From Sediminibacterium sp. UBA657 (GTDB taxonomy: Bacteria; Bacteroidota; Bacteroidia; Chitinophagales; Chitinophagaceae), in NCBI GenBank assembly GCA_002299885.1, contig DBOB01000023.1, positions 37,715 to 101,714 of the forward strand: DNA of 64,000 bases, written 5' to 3'. This document shows, one piece after another, positions 1 through 9,128 of the stretch. The translations under genes and the position numbers were made by a program. Position 1 is the first letter of the stretch; every line of letters begins with the position of its first letter. The notes under the pieces were generated by a model that saw nothing but the letters and a program-made list of their open reading frames with translations, did no database searches and had not been told where the DNA came from.

Positions 1-1
1 C

Positions 2-1603
2 TGGTGGAGTCCTGATAGTAAGTATATCTCATTTATGCGTTTTGACGAGCGTAAAGTGCCTATGTTCCCTATTTACAATAGTGAAGGACAGCATGGCTTT
101 GTAGAAGAAACTAGGTATCCAAAAGCAGGTGATCAAAATCCAACAGTAAAAATTGGATGGACTACACCAGATGGTGGAAGCATTACATGGGCTGATTTTA
201 ATGAAATGGAAGATCAATATTTTGGATGGCCTATTTGGAATCCAAATAACAATGCGATGTGGTTGAGCTGGATGGATCGTGGTCAAAACAACCTTAAAAT
301 TTATGAATTGAATATGACCACAGGTGCTAAAAAACCTGTGTATACAGAATACCAAAAAACTTGGATTGATCTAGAAGACAGAAATGGTGGTAGAATTAAT
401 TTTATCCCAAACAACAAAGGATACATTGCTCAAGCAGATGCGAGTGGCTGGAATCATTTGTACATGTATGATATGGAAGGCAAATTGCAATACCCTATCA
501 CCAATGGTAAATTTACAGTATTAGGTATTCGCCAAATTGATGAAAAAAATAAAACCATCTATTTTACAGCAAGAGGTATTGAAAGTAGTGCAAGGATTGA
601 TTTATACTCAATTGGTTTTGATGGTAAAAATCAGAAAAGATTAACCGTTGGAGATTATAATAATGCACAGGTTTATTTAGCACCTGATGCAAAAAACTTT
701 GTAACACTGTATAGCAATGTACAAACGCCAACAACTTTAGCACTCATCAACGCACAAAAGAAAACAGTAGAAGTTTTAGGGACTGCAACACCAGCAAATT
801 ACGATGCGACTAAATTGGCTAAAACCGAATTGATCCGTATTAAGAGTGCTGATGGTTTATTTGAATTACCAGCATTGGTGACATGGCCTAAAAACATGGA
901 TCCAAATAAAAAGTATCCATTATTAGTAAGTATTTATGGAGGTCCAAACGCAGGTACGGTTATGGACAGCTGGTCTTCGAATCCAACGAAAGAAGCTTGG
1001 GCACAAGAAGGATTAATTCAGGTGGCATTTGATCACCGTGCGAGTGGACATTTTGGAAAAGAAGGTGTCAACTATATGTACCGTGACTTGGGCCATTGGG
1101 AAATGGAAGATTATATGACGATGGCAAAATGGTTTATCGCCAACGGTCAAGCAGACCCTACTAAAATTGCAATCACTGGATTTAGTTATGGTGGCTATAT
1201 GAGTGCTTATGCATTGACATATGGTGCATCTGTATTCACCCATGCAATGGCTGGAGGAAGTGTAACGGCTTGGGAATTGTATGATTCACATTATACAGAG
1301 CGTTTCATGGATACACCAGCAGAAAACCCAGAAGGGTATAAGTCTGGTAATGTAATGACACATCTTAAAAACTTTAAAGGCGTATTGCAATTGGTGCATG
1401 GCACAATGGATGACAATGTGCATATGCAAAATTCAATTCAATTATTGAGTGCTTTACAAGATCAAGGTAAACAAGTTGAATTCATGTTATATCCTGGTGG
1501 TCGTCATGGTTGGGGTGGTGCAAAAGGCAAACATTTTAATGACTTGAAGAATCAATTTATTTACAAACACTTATTGGAAAAGGCGATGCCTGCTTCAAAA
1601 TAA
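2..1603 (+). CDS. S9 family (DPP-IV-like) prolyl oligopeptidase, 5'-truncated by window edge
   Basis: The reading frame is open from base 2, and the residues before the first Met (WSPDSKYISFMRFDE) are the usual end of a DPP-IV beta-propeller blade. The gene therefore starts outside the window and the Met at 35 is internal. The visible part holds the end of the propeller and the whole alpha/beta-hydrolase domain. The nucleophile motif is GFSYGGYMS, the acid lies in HGTMDDNVH and the histidine in GGRHGWGG, so the Ser-Asp-His triad is complete. Family members cleave dipeptides after Pro or Ala from peptide N-termini and in Bacteroidota are usually exported to the periplasm or surface; the signal peptide would be outside the window. 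ruvB follows after 8 bp on the same strand, with no functional link expected. Confident at family level; exact substrate unknown. Confidence 0.93.
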   Translation, partial: WWSPDSKYISFMRFDERKVPMFPIYNSEGQHGFVEETRYPKAGDQNPTVKIGWTTPDGGSITWADFNEMEDQYFGWPIWNPNNNAMWLSWMDRGQNNLKIYELNMTTGAKKPVYTEYQKTWIDLEDRNGGRINFIPNNKGYIAQADASGWNHLYMYDMEGKLQYPITNGKFTVLGIRQIDEKNKTIYFTARGIESSARIDLYSIGFDGKNQKRLTVGDYNNAQVYLAPDAKNFVTLYSNVQTPTTLALINAQKKTVEVLGTATPANYDATKLAKTELIRIKSADGLFELPALVTWPKNMDPNKKYPLLVSIYGGPNAGTVMDSWSSNPTKEAWAQEGLIQVAFDHRASGHFGKEGVNYMYRDLGHWEMEDYMTMAKWFIANGQADPTKIAITGFSYGGYMSAYALTYGASVFTHAMAGGSVTAWELYDSHYTERFMDTPAENPEGYKSGNVMTHLKNFKGVLQLVHGTMDDNVHMQNSIQLLSALQDQGKQVEFMLYPGGRHGWGGAKGKHFNDLKNQFIYKHLLEKAMPASK

Positions 1604-1611
1604 TTTTAAAA

Positions 1612-2649
1612 ATGTCAAACCCAAACTTGGATAGGCCATTTCAAAATATACCCACACAGGACAAAGAATTTGAGAATACCATTCGTCCTGCTGCCATGGA
1701 TGCTTTTGCTGGTCAGCCACAGTTGATTGAAAATATTAGCATTTTCATTAAAGCTGCTAAGCTTAGGGGAGAGGCATTAGATCATATTTTATTTCATGGT
1801 CCTCCAGGCTTAGGTAAAACCACTTTAAGCAGGATTGTTGCCAATGAGATGGGTGTGCAGATTAAAGAAACCTCTGGTCCTGTGATTGAAAAGCCCAGTG
1901 ACTTGGCTGGCTTATTGACCAGCTTAGAACCAAATGATGTTTTATTTATTGACGAGATCCATCGATTGAGTACTGTAGTAGAGGAGTATTTATATGCTGC
2001 CATGGAAGACTACAAGATTGATATCTTAATTGATAGTGGTCCCAATGCAAGATCAGTTCAGATTAATTTAAATCCATTCACTTTGGTTGGTGCCACAACA
2101 AGAAGTGGATTATTGACAGCACCCTTGTTGTCTCGCTTTGGTATTAAATCTAGGTTGGAGTATTATCCAGTACCAGTTTTGCAAAAAATTATTGAAAGAA
2201 GCGCAGGCATCCTAGAAGTGAAAGTAGATTCAAGTGCTGCTGGTGAGATTGCAAGAAGGAGTAGGGGGACACCAAGAATTGCCAACGGTTTATTAAGAAG
2301 GGTAAGGGATTTTGCGCAAGTGCTAAACGATGGCATTGTTGATTTAGGAATTACACAGCATGCACTAAAAGCATTGAATGTAGACGAGCATGGCTTAGAT
2401 GAAATGGACAATCGTATTTTGCTTGCCATTATTGAAAAATTCAAAGGTGGACCTGTTGGGATTACGACCATTGCAACTGCAGTAGGTGAAGAGTCGGGTA
2501 CCATCGAAGAAGTGTATGAGCCATTCTTAATTCAAGAAGGATTTCTACAAAGAACGCCAAGGGGTAGAGAAGTAACTTATAAAGCCTACGAGCACCTTGG
2601 AAAGCATAAAGGACAAGGCTTTGGAGACAATCCAGAATTATTCAGATAG
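1612..2649 (+). CDS. ruvB: Holliday junction branch migration ATPase RuvB
   Basis: RuvB is the hexameric AAA+ motor that, with RuvA, drives branch migration of Holliday junctions during recombinational repair. The 345-residue length is normal. Walker A is GPPGLGKTT at about residues 63-71 and Walker B/DEIH is at about 114-117. The sensor region (GATTRSGLL) and the C-terminal winged-helix DNA-binding segment (RTPRGREVT) are intact. It starts 8 bp after the upstream peptidase stop, so it is probably read through from it. It is convergent with the response regulator downstream, and a 10-bp stem hairpin spans the junction. ruvA and ruvC are not in this window. Confidence 0.98.
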   Translation: MSNPNLDRPFQNIPTQDKEFENTIRPAAMDAFAGQPQLIENISIFIKAAKLRGEALDHILFHGPPGLGKTTLSRIVANEMGVQIKETSGPVIEKPSDLAGLLTSLEPNDVLFIDEIHRLSTVVEEYLYAAMEDYKIDILIDSGPNARSVQINLNPFTLVGATTRSGLLTAPLLSRFGIKSRLEYYPVPVLQKIIERSAGILEVKVDSSAAGEIARRSRGTPRIANGLLRRVRDFAQVLNDGIVDLGITQHALKALNVDEHGLDEMDNRILLAIIEKFKGGPVGITTIATAVGEESGTIEEVYEPFLIQEGFLQRTPRGREVTYKAYEHLGKHKGQGFGDNPELFR

Positions 2650-2668
2650 TCAATAAAGTAAACAATAA

Positions 2669-2693
2669 AGTACAATAATAAACTTATTGTACT
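2669..2693. terminator. Hairpin at the ruvB / response-regulator convergent junction
   Basis: AGTACAATAA and TTATTGTACT form a perfect 10-bp stem around a 5-nt loop. The right arm covers the stop codon of the minus-strand response regulator. The position between two converging genes suggests a shared transcription end. There is no strong T-tract on either side, so this is a structural inference. Confidence 0.5.
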
Positions 2694-3382
2694 ACTAATC
2701 TAAATCCATTTCCGTGGATATTGACAATTTCAATGGTACTATCTTCTTTTAGATATTTTCTCAACTTAGCAATGTACACGTCCATGCTTCTTCCATTGAA
2801 ATAAGTATCACTGCCCCATATTTTTTTCAATGCTTTTTCTCTTGTCAATAAATCATTTTTGTGCTCTGCAAGCATTTTTAATAATTCATTTTCTTTTGGA
2901 GAAAGTACTTGAGTGGCATCTTTAACCTTTAGTTCTCTTAATTTTGGATTGAAATGATAAGCACCTAATTCAAATTCTAGATTATCTGTTACTTTATGGT
3001 CTTCCTCGTTACGTTTGATAATGGCTTTGATTTTATGCATCAATACATCGCTATCGAAAGGCTTAGTGATGTAATCATCCGCGCCAAGTCTGTAACCTTG
3101 TAGGATATCTTCTTTTAATGTTTTCGCACTTAAAAAGAACAAAGGCACATCTGGATCAATATCTCTAATTTCTTCTGCCAATGTAAAACCATCCACATTT
3201 GGCATCATGACGTCTAATAAACAAAGGTCAAATTTTTCACGTTGAAAAGCACCAAGGCCTAATCTGCCATCTCTTTCAAGGGTAACTTCATAATCATTTA
3301 GTTCTAGAAAATTTTTTAAAACTAAACCTAAATTACTATCGTCTTCACATAAAAGGATCTTATACTTCTTCTTGTCTTCCAT
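2684..3382 (-). CDS. OmpR-family response regulator (RprY-like)
   Basis: Two-domain transcriptional regulator of 232 residues from the chosen start. The receiver domain has the acidic pocket E13/D14/D15, phospho-acceptor D57 in CLLDVMMP and K107 in ITKPFD. The C-terminal OmpR/PhoB winged helix spans about 135-232, with recognition-helix residues near GRSMDVYIAKLRKYL. I chose the Met of MEDKKKYKILLCEDD; the upstream Met at 3409 adds nine residues that do not belong to the domain. No kinase lies next to it; a RprX-like kinase without a regulator sits at 60.8 kb and is a candidate partner. A perfect 14-bp inverted repeat lies 20 bp upstream of the start and may be an operator or the recQ terminator. 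Confidence 0.93.
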   Translation of the reverse strand: MEDKKKYKILLCEDDSNLGLVLKNFLELNDYEVTLERDGRLGLGAFQREKFDLCLLDVMMPNVDGFTLAEEIRDIDPDVPLFFLSAKTLKEDILQGYRLGADDYITKPFDSDVLMHKIKAIIKRNEEDHKVTDNLEFELGAYHFNPKLRELKVKDATQVLSPKENELLKMLAEHKNDLLTREKALKKIWGSDTYFNGRSMDVYIAKLRKYLKEDSTIEIVNIHGNGFRLVVQ

Positions 3383-3402
3383 ATTTAAATGCTTTGTGTA
3401 AA

Positions 3403-3440
3403 GAAACACATTTTATTTTTTAAATTATAAAATGTGTTTC
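3403..3440. repeat. Perfect 14-bp inverted repeat between recQ and response regulator
   Basis: GAAACACATTTTAT at 3403-3416 is matched exactly by its reverse complement at 3427-3440 with a 10-nt AT loop. On the minus strand it lies after recQ and 20 bp before the response-regulator ATG. It could be a hairpin terminator for recQ (followed by TTTAC on the minus strand) or a dimeric-regulator site. Confidence 0.6.
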
Positions 3441-3480
3441 CAATCTTTTGTTAAAAATATACCTAATACTTATTAGTTAT

Positions 3481-5193
3481 TTAATGCTTATTAGTGATAC
3501 AAAGGTCGCATATTCCACAGCTTTGCGGCGCTTTTTCACCAAAATATTTTGCAAGAAATACGCTTCTGCATGTCACTAATCTATTGCCTAAATAATCTCT
3601 CATTGCTTGAATTCTGTCCTCAAAAGCTAATTTTCTTGCTTGGTATTCGTCTAAATTAAGGGTCATAAATTCTGCAGACGCCCTGTTCCATTTAAATTGT
3701 ACAATCGGTTGATTTGCTTTTTGCTCTAATGAAATCATGCCATATTGTTGCAGTTGGTTTAATTGTGTTTGTACAAATTCAATATCACGTTGCAATAGTT
3801 TTGCAAGTATACCTTCATTGATGTATTGAGGGCTATCTAATATACCACCATAGGTCCTCAATAAGGTTTGTAAAACAAAGCCAGTTTCTGGGTATTGTTT
3901 TTCAAATAATTGAATGCTAATTCTGTTTTCAATGACTTGAACTAATGTAGGCTTGAAAGAACTTGGTGAAAATTTTACGTGCCCCTCTTGCTCTATCCAT
4001 TGCAATGCATTCCTTGCGATGATTTTATCCCATTTAAATTGCAAACAAAATAACTCAAAATCAAATAAAAACTGTTGTTGTTCACCCATACCAACTGGTA
4101 ATTGAACAAAATCAGCTAAATCTTGAAACACATTTTTAATCACCGGAATTGGAGGTATCTTTTTTTCCTGTAACTGATTCCAGTAGTCTAGGTCATTTTG
4201 TTGGTAGAGTAAAATTGCTTTTGCAGCCAATCCATCTCTACCTGCTCTACCTGCTTCCTGATAATATTGTTCTATGCTACCAGGGATATCAAAGTGGATG
4301 ACTGCACGCACATTGGTTTTATTAATGCCCATTCCAAATGCACTGGTAGATACGATTACCTGAGTCTTGTCTTGCATCCAATCCTCCTGCACCTTTTTGC
4401 GTTCATACAATTCCATACCTGCATGGTATCCCGAAACATTAAAACCATAACTACTCAACATACTAGTAAGCTGAGCCACATTGTTTCTTGTATTGCAATA
4501 AATGATCACAGATCCATCCAAATCCTTTAGTAAATTCTTTAAGACAAATAGTTTAACGGTTTCTTTTTTGACTTGGTAGCTCAGATTTGGTCTTAAAAAT
4601 TGATCTGTAATTAAATTTGCATCTTTTAAACCCAATTGAACTAACATATCTTTTTGCACCAATGGAATTGCAGAGGCAGTCATTGCTAAAATGGGAATTG
4701 TAGGAAAGGTTTTTTTTATAAAATCCAATTTGCGATAGCTTGGTCTAAAATCATAACCCCATTGTGAAATGCAATGCGCTTCATCAATAGCAAACAATTG
4801 AATAGGTAGTCCGCTTAGTAAAGTTTGAAAATGTTTTTGTGCTAATTTTTCTGGAGAACAATAAATAAATTGGTATTTTTTGGCTTCAATCTCTTTAAAA
4901 ACAATTGACTCCTCCTGCGCACTTAATTGGCTTCCTAATAAAACGGCTTTTAAATTTTTTGAGACTAAGTCTTTCACTTGGTCTTGCATGAGTGCAATCA
5001 ATGGGCTAATCACAATACAGATGCCTCTTTGGAAGATGGTGGGTACTTGAAAGCAAATAGACTTGCCCGCGCCAGTTGGCAGTAATGCAAGCGTATCTTT
5101 TCCAGCAAGAATGGATTCAATCACAGCTAATTGCTGTGGTCTAAAACTATCATAATTCCAATGCTTTTTTAATATGTCATCTAAGGCTTCCAA
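3481..5193 (-). CDS. RecQ-family ATP-dependent DNA helicase, short form without HRDC
   Basis: 3'-5' superfamily-2 DNA helicase acting in recombination and fork repair. It shows the RecQ zero motif (FRPQQ), Walker A (PTGAGKS), the DEAH box (AIDEAHCISQWGYDFR), motif V/VI (FGMGINKTNVR, QEAGRAGRDG) and the RecQ-Ct zinc-binding cysteines at the extreme C-terminus (CRSVFL...CGICDLC). At 570 residues it stops after the zinc segment and has no room for an HRDC domain, so it is shorter than E. coli RecQ. Bacteroidota often carry a full-length RecQ as well, so this may be a second paralogue and I do not assign the symbol. It follows copA by 21 bp on the same strand. Confidence 0.93.
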   Translation of the reverse strand: MEALDDILKKHWNYDSFRPQQLAVIESILAGKDTLALLPTGAGKSICFQVPTIFQRGICIVISPLIALMQDQVKDLVSKNLKAVLLGSQLSAQEESIVFKEIEAKKYQFIYCSPEKLAQKHFQTLLSGLPIQLFAIDEAHCISQWGYDFRPSYRKLDFIKKTFPTIPILAMTASAIPLVQKDMLVQLGLKDANLITDQFLRPNLSYQVKKETVKLFVLKNLLKDLDGSVIIYCNTRNNVAQLTSMLSSYGFNVSGYHAGMELYERKKVQEDWMQDKTQVIVSTSAFGMGINKTNVRAVIHFDIPGSIEQYYQEAGRAGRDGLAAKAILLYQQNDLDYWNQLQEKKIPPIPVIKNVFQDLADFVQLPVGMGEQQQFLFDFELFCLQFKWDKIIARNALQWIEQEGHVKFSPSSFKPTLVQVIENRISIQLFEKQYPETGFVLQTLLRTYGGILDSPQYINEGILAKLLQRDIEFVQTQLNQLQQYGMISLEQKANQPIVQFKWNRASAEFMTLNLDEYQARKLAFEDRIQAMRDYLGNRLVTCRSVFLAKYFGEKAPQSCGICDLCITNKH

Positions 5194-5214
5194 TCTAACA
5201 ATGTATTGAATCTT

Positions 5215-7350
5215 TTAATTTAATTTCTTCTTAAATAACCTTAGTGAATTCAAGGCCAAGACCACATCACTTAGTGCCATAATCATGGCGCCATAGGTTG
5301 GGCCCCAAGTACCCAAAAATCCTAATGCGGCCACAGGGATTGCAATGATATTATAGGAGAATGCCCACCCTAAATTTTCTTTAATGGTTTGGTATGTTTT
5401 TCTTCCTAAGACTAAAGACATTGGTAAGTTTTTTAACCCACTATTCATTAATACCACTTGTGCACTTTGGATAGCAATATGCGAAGCATTACTTAATGAA
5501 ATGCCAATAGTGGCTTTTGCCAAAGCAGGTGCATCATTGATGCCATCGCCTACCATTGCAGTAGGTGCAATTTTAATTAAAGCATCTAGTGTAGCTAATT
5601 TTTCTGAAGGACTTTGTTCTGCAATAATTTTCTGAATTCCTAATGCCTTGCCTACTTGTTGGCATTTTATTGCCCTGTCTCCACTCAATAAGATGGTGGA
5701 GATGCCTTGACGGTGTAATTGCTCCACTACCTCTTTTGCTTCTGGTCTAATTTGATCTGCTACATCAATCCATCCAATGAATTGATTGTTTTTTTGGATA
5801 TAGATATTATGTCCATCTTCAATCGATTTATCTTCTAATGTTTTAAAAGAGCCTGCCCAATAGGTATTGCCTTCTTTATCTGTAGCTTGAATACCCATCC
5901 CTTTCACTTCTTCTATTGTAGCCCATGAAATGCCTTCTTTGGTTGCCCATGTTGTTTTAATACAATTTGCAATAGGGTGATTGGAATATTTTTCTAAAGA
6001 GTATGCGAGTATTTTAAATGCAGCCTCTGAAATTGGAGCTTGCTCATTTTCTACAATATGAAAACCACTTAGCTCAAATTGACCAGTAGTTAAGGTGCCT
6101 GTTTTATCAAAAACAACTTGCTTGATATCTTTAAATGTTTCTAAGCTTTTTGCGTTTTTAAATAAGACCCCATTTCGGGCACCTCTACCAAGTCCTACAG
6201 CTATTGCAGCAGGTGTTGCCAATCCCATGGCACATGGACAAGAAATCACCAGTACAGCGATGGATCTTAACATGCTTTCACTAAATCCTATATTGGTGAA
6301 AAAGTAATTGCCCAATAAAGTAAGCAAAGCAATACCAAGCACCAAGGGTACAAAAATGGCACTAATTTTATCTGCTAAAATTTGCACAGGTGGTTTTTCA
6401 CCTTGTGCTGCTTTGACCATTTTTAAAATATTTGCCAACACCGTTTGATCACCCACAGCAGTTACATAGGCTTTAATAGTACCATTTTCGATCGTACTAC
6501 CTCCTAATAAAATATCCTTCATGGCACGATGCACAGGGATACTTTCTCCAGTGACAATTGCTTCATTCACTTCTGCTTCCCCAGATAAAATTTTACAATC
6601 CATCGGAACAGTTTCCCCTGAATTGATTAGTAAAATATCGCCCACTTTTAAACTGTCTGCACTAACGTTAAAAATAATTTCTTTATGATGTTCATCAAAG
6701 ACAATCATATTTGCCATTACTTTTTGTGCTTTTACTAAATCTTTTAAAGCCCTTTGGGTAGACGCAATAGAAGCGTCTTCTAAATAATTACCAAAAAATA
6801 CAAAAGTTAAAATCGTAGCCGTTGTTTCGTAATAAGCAAACTGTGCACCTTGTCCAATGATGGTGCCGTATAAACTATAACCAAAGGATGCCATCGCACC
6901 AATAGAAACCAATACATTCATATTGGGAATACCATGCAGTAAACTATTGAATGCACTCTTTCCAAAGTAGTTCATGCCTACAACAAAAACAGGTATTGTC
7001 AATGCCAATTGTACATAAGGATTCATTAACCAATGAATATGCAGGCCCGGTAACATATGCAAAAGGAGTGGAGTGGTAAAAATTAGAGAGAAGAAGGCAC
7101 GTTCTTTATTGTTGTCTAACCATTTTTTACTTGCCGCTTCTGTGTCTTGCCCCCTCACTTTATAACCTAGTCCTTGAATCCCTTTCATTAAACTGGTTTT
7201 TTGATCAGCATCTGCCAATTCAAACTGCACTTCTCCTTCCATGAAGTTGACTTTTGGTTCATGGATGCCTTGACTACTTAGGTATTTGTGAATAGATAAC
7301 GCACAATTGGTACAGCTCATTCCATCTACCTTCCATTGAATGTTTTCCAT
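5215..7350 (-). CDS. copA: Copper-translocating P1B-type ATPase
   Basis: Exports Cu(I) across the inner membrane at the expense of ATP. There is one N-terminal heavy-metal-associated domain with GMSCTNC (C13 and C16). The intramembrane metal site is SCPCAMGLATP with C371-P372-C373. The phosphorylated Asp is D415 in DKTGTLTTG, and the hinge GDGINDAPALA is present. At 711 residues it has a single HMA domain, where many CopA proteins have two. Membrane segments flank the CPC motif and lie near residues 85-180 and 655-705. A near-consensus -7 element (TACCTTTA at 7369-7376) precedes the start. recQ is 21 bp downstream. No CopZ chaperone or copper regulator is adjacent. Confidence 0.95.
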   Translation of the reverse strand: MENIQWKVDGMSCTNCALSIHKYLSSQGIHEPKVNFMEGEVQFELADADQKTSLMKGIQGLGYKVRGQDTEAASKKWLDNNKERAFFSLIFTTPLLLHMLPGLHIHWLMNPYVQLALTIPVFVVGMNYFGKSAFNSLLHGIPNMNVLVSIGAMASFGYSLYGTIIGQGAQFAYYETTATILTFVFFGNYLEDASIASTQRALKDLVKAQKVMANMIVFDEHHKEIIFNVSADSLKVGDILLINSGETVPMDCKILSGEAEVNEAIVTGESIPVHRAMKDILLGGSTIENGTIKAYVTAVGDQTVLANILKMVKAAQGEKPPVQILADKISAIFVPLVLGIALLTLLGNYFFTNIGFSESMLRSIAVLVISCPCAMGLATPAAIAVGLGRGARNGVLFKNAKSLETFKDIKQVVFDKTGTLTTGQFELSGFHIVENEQAPISEAAFKILAYSLEKYSNHPIANCIKTTWATKEGISWATIEEVKGMGIQATDKEGNTYWAGSFKTLEDKSIEDGHNIYIQKNNQFIGWIDVADQIRPEAKEVVEQLHRQGISTILLSGDRAIKCQQVGKALGIQKIIAEQSPSEKLATLDALIKIAPTAMVGDGINDAPALAKATIGISLSNASHIAIQSAQVVLMNSGLKNLPMSLVLGRKTYQTIKENLGWAFSYNIIAIPVAALGFLGTWGPTYGAMIMALSDVVLALNSLRLFKKKLN

Positions 7351-7407
7351 GATGATCTATTTATGACATAAAGGTACGAAACCATTTTAGGATTGTATTT
7401 GAAGCTT

Positions 7408-7415
7408 TATATTTG
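7408..7415 (+). promoter_or_regulatory. -7 element for tsaE, 4 nt before the ATG
   Basis: TATATTTG matches TAnnTTTG exactly and ends only four bases before the tsaE ATG at 7420. Transcription would start at or next to the start codon, implying a leaderless mRNA. No clear -33 TTTG was seen. Confidence 0.6.
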
Positions 7416-7419
7416 CAAT

Positions 7420-7830
7420 ATGGACTCAATCTACACCCTTGATCAGACCAATGAAATTGCCAATCAACTTGTGCAGCAATACGCATCAAATACTGTTTGG
7501 GTCTTTCAAGCTCCGATGGGTGCTGGTAAGACAACCCTGATTGCCGCAATTGGCAAAGCAATGGGTATTCAAGAAGCCATGTCTAGTCCTACATTTTCCA
7601 TCATGAACGAATATGAAGTGCAGGGTAAACTAATTTACCACATGGATTGGTATCGTTTAGAAAATGAGGCAGAGGCAAGGCAGGCTGGGGTAGAAGCTGC
7701 ATTGGAAGAATCGGATATGTCCTTGGTGGAATGGCCAGAAAAAGCACCTAATATGGTGCCTGATAACGCAGTATGGATACATATTGAAATTCTTGACCCC
7801 AATCGACGAAGAATTTATACCAACCATTAA
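7420..7830 (+). CDS. tsaE: tRNA threonylcarbamoyladenosine biosynthesis ATPase TsaE
   Basis: TsaE is the ATPase that resets the TsaB-TsaD complex during t6A37 modification of ANN-decoding tRNAs. The 136-residue length is normal. Walker A APMGAGKTTLIAAI lies at about 31-44, and the family motifs SSPTFSIMNEY and HMDWYRL follow. The upstream alternative start at 7393 overlaps the -7 element, so the ATG at 7420 (MDSIYTLDQ) is preferred. It is divergent from copA. alanine dehydrogenase follows 74 bp downstream. Confidence 0.96.
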   Translation: MDSIYTLDQTNEIANQLVQQYASNTVWVFQAPMGAGKTTLIAAIGKAMGIQEAMSSPTFSIMNEYEVQGKLIYHMDWYRLENEAEARQAGVEAALEESDMSLVEWPEKAPNMVPDNAVWIHIEILDPNRRRIYTNH

Positions 7831-7904
7831 ACGACCTCCTTGGAATAGGCCTTTTCCTATTCTAGGATCTCTGGTATTTTTGTATCTTCATAAAAATATT
7901 TCTT

Positions 7905-9119
7905 ATGAGTGTAACCAAGCCACAAATTCATCCTTCATTTTCCTATGAAACTCAGGAAGAGGTATTGGACATTCCTCATAACGCAAAACCATTGTTGATT
8001 GGTATCCCAAAGGAAACTGCTTTCCAAGAAAATAGGGTTGGTTTAATTCCAGAGGCTGTTGGCGTTTTGGTAGCCAATGGGCATCAAGTATTAGTTGAAT
8101 CTGGCGCAGGAAAAGGTAGCCGTTATACAGATAAAGATTATGCAGACGCAGGCGCAGAAATTGCTTTTGAAAAAGCAGCAGTCTATCAATGTCCAATTTT
8201 AATTAAGACTGCACCACCTGTTGCAACTGATTTGCCTTTCTTGCAGATGCATCAAACAATTATATCTCCATTACATTTATCTGCAATTGATCAAGAAGTA
8301 TTGGTTGCGATGATGGCGAAAAAAATTACGGCTTTATCGATTGAAAATATCAAGGATGAAAATCAAAACTATCCAATCTTAAGAAGTATGAATGAGATTG
8401 TGGGTAGTGCGGTAATGTTGATTGCTGGACAATACCTTAGTAATTTTAATTCAGGTAAGGGTGTTTTGTTGGGTGGCATTAGTGGGGTACCTCCGACTAA
8501 AGTTGTTGTTATTGGTGCGGATATTACTGGAGAATTTGCTGTGCGCAATGCACTTGCATTGGGCGCAAGCGTTAAAGTATTTGACAACAATGTTTCAAGA
8601 CTACAAAGACTACAAAATAATTTAGGGCAACGTGTTTGGACTTCGGTGATTGAGCCTAATATATTGGCAAAACAACTTAAAACCTGTGAAGTAGCAATTG
8701 GCGCATTGAGAAATGAAATTGGAAGAGCACCCATTGTTGTGACAGAGGAAATGGTGATGAATATGCGACCAGGTAGTATTATCATTGATGTTGCAGTGGA
8801 TAGGGGTGGATGTTTTGAGACGACTGAATTAACCAATCATGAAAATCCGATTGTCATCAAGCATGATGTGATTCATTATGGTGTACCTAATATCCCAAGC
8901 GGTTTTGCGAGAACAGCAAGCCAAGCAATTAGCAATGTCTTAATGCATTTAATGATGGAAGTTGGAGATCAAGGCGGATTAGAGGAACTTATTTGGCATC
9001 AACTACATCTTCGTGAAGGTGTCTATTTGTATAAGGGTTCATTGACTGATTTTTACATAAGTCAAAAATGCAATTTAAAATATACCGATTTGAATTTGTT
9101 GATTGCGAGTAGGAGCTAA
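7905..9119 (+). CDS. ald: Alanine dehydrogenase / NAD(P) transhydrogenase alpha-like
   Basis: Catalyses NAD-dependent reversible deamination of L-alanine to pyruvate and ammonium. The N-terminal AlaDh/PNT domain starts at LLIGIPKETAFQENRVGLIPEAV, including the RVGL pocket. The Rossmann domain has VVVIGADITGEFAVRNALALGA, and the C-terminal VAVDRGGCFE and HYGVPNIPSGFARTAS segments are characteristic. At 404 residues it is about 30 longer than Bacillus Ald because of an N-terminal extension before residue 30, which is common in Bacteroidota. The Rossmann fingerprint GADITG differs slightly from GxGxxG. A weak -7 (TATCTTCA) lies about 20 bp before the ATG. It ends 9 bp from the convergent ABC ATPase gene. 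Confidence 0.9.
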   Translation: MSVTKPQIHPSFSYETQEEVLDIPHNAKPLLIGIPKETAFQENRVGLIPEAVGVLVANGHQVLVESGAGKGSRYTDKDYADAGAEIAFEKAAVYQCPILIKTAPPVATDLPFLQMHQTIISPLHLSAIDQEVLVAMMAKKITALSIENIKDENQNYPILRSMNEIVGSAVMLIAGQYLSNFNSGKGVLLGGISGVPPTKVVVIGADITGEFAVRNALALGASVKVFDNNVSRLQRLQNNLGQRVWTSVIEPNILAKQLKTCEVAIGALRNEIGRAPIVVTEEMVMNMRPGSIIIDVAVDRGGCFETTELTNHENPIVIKHDVIHYGVPNIPSGFARTASQAISNVLMHLMMEVGDQGGLEELIWHQLHLREGVYLYKGSLTDFYISQKCNLKYTDLNLLIASRS

Positions 9120-9128
9120 TTCAGCCAC

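Noticed and set aside
7843..7862. Hairpin GAATAGG/CCTATTC between tsaE and ald as terminator
   Set aside because: The 7-bp stem is not followed by a T-tract and the loop is pyrimidine-rich; the support is too weak to annotate.
8369..8836. 155-codon frame antisense to alanine dehydrogenase
   Set aside because: It is a shadow of a strongly conserved coding region, with no start signal or family resemblance.
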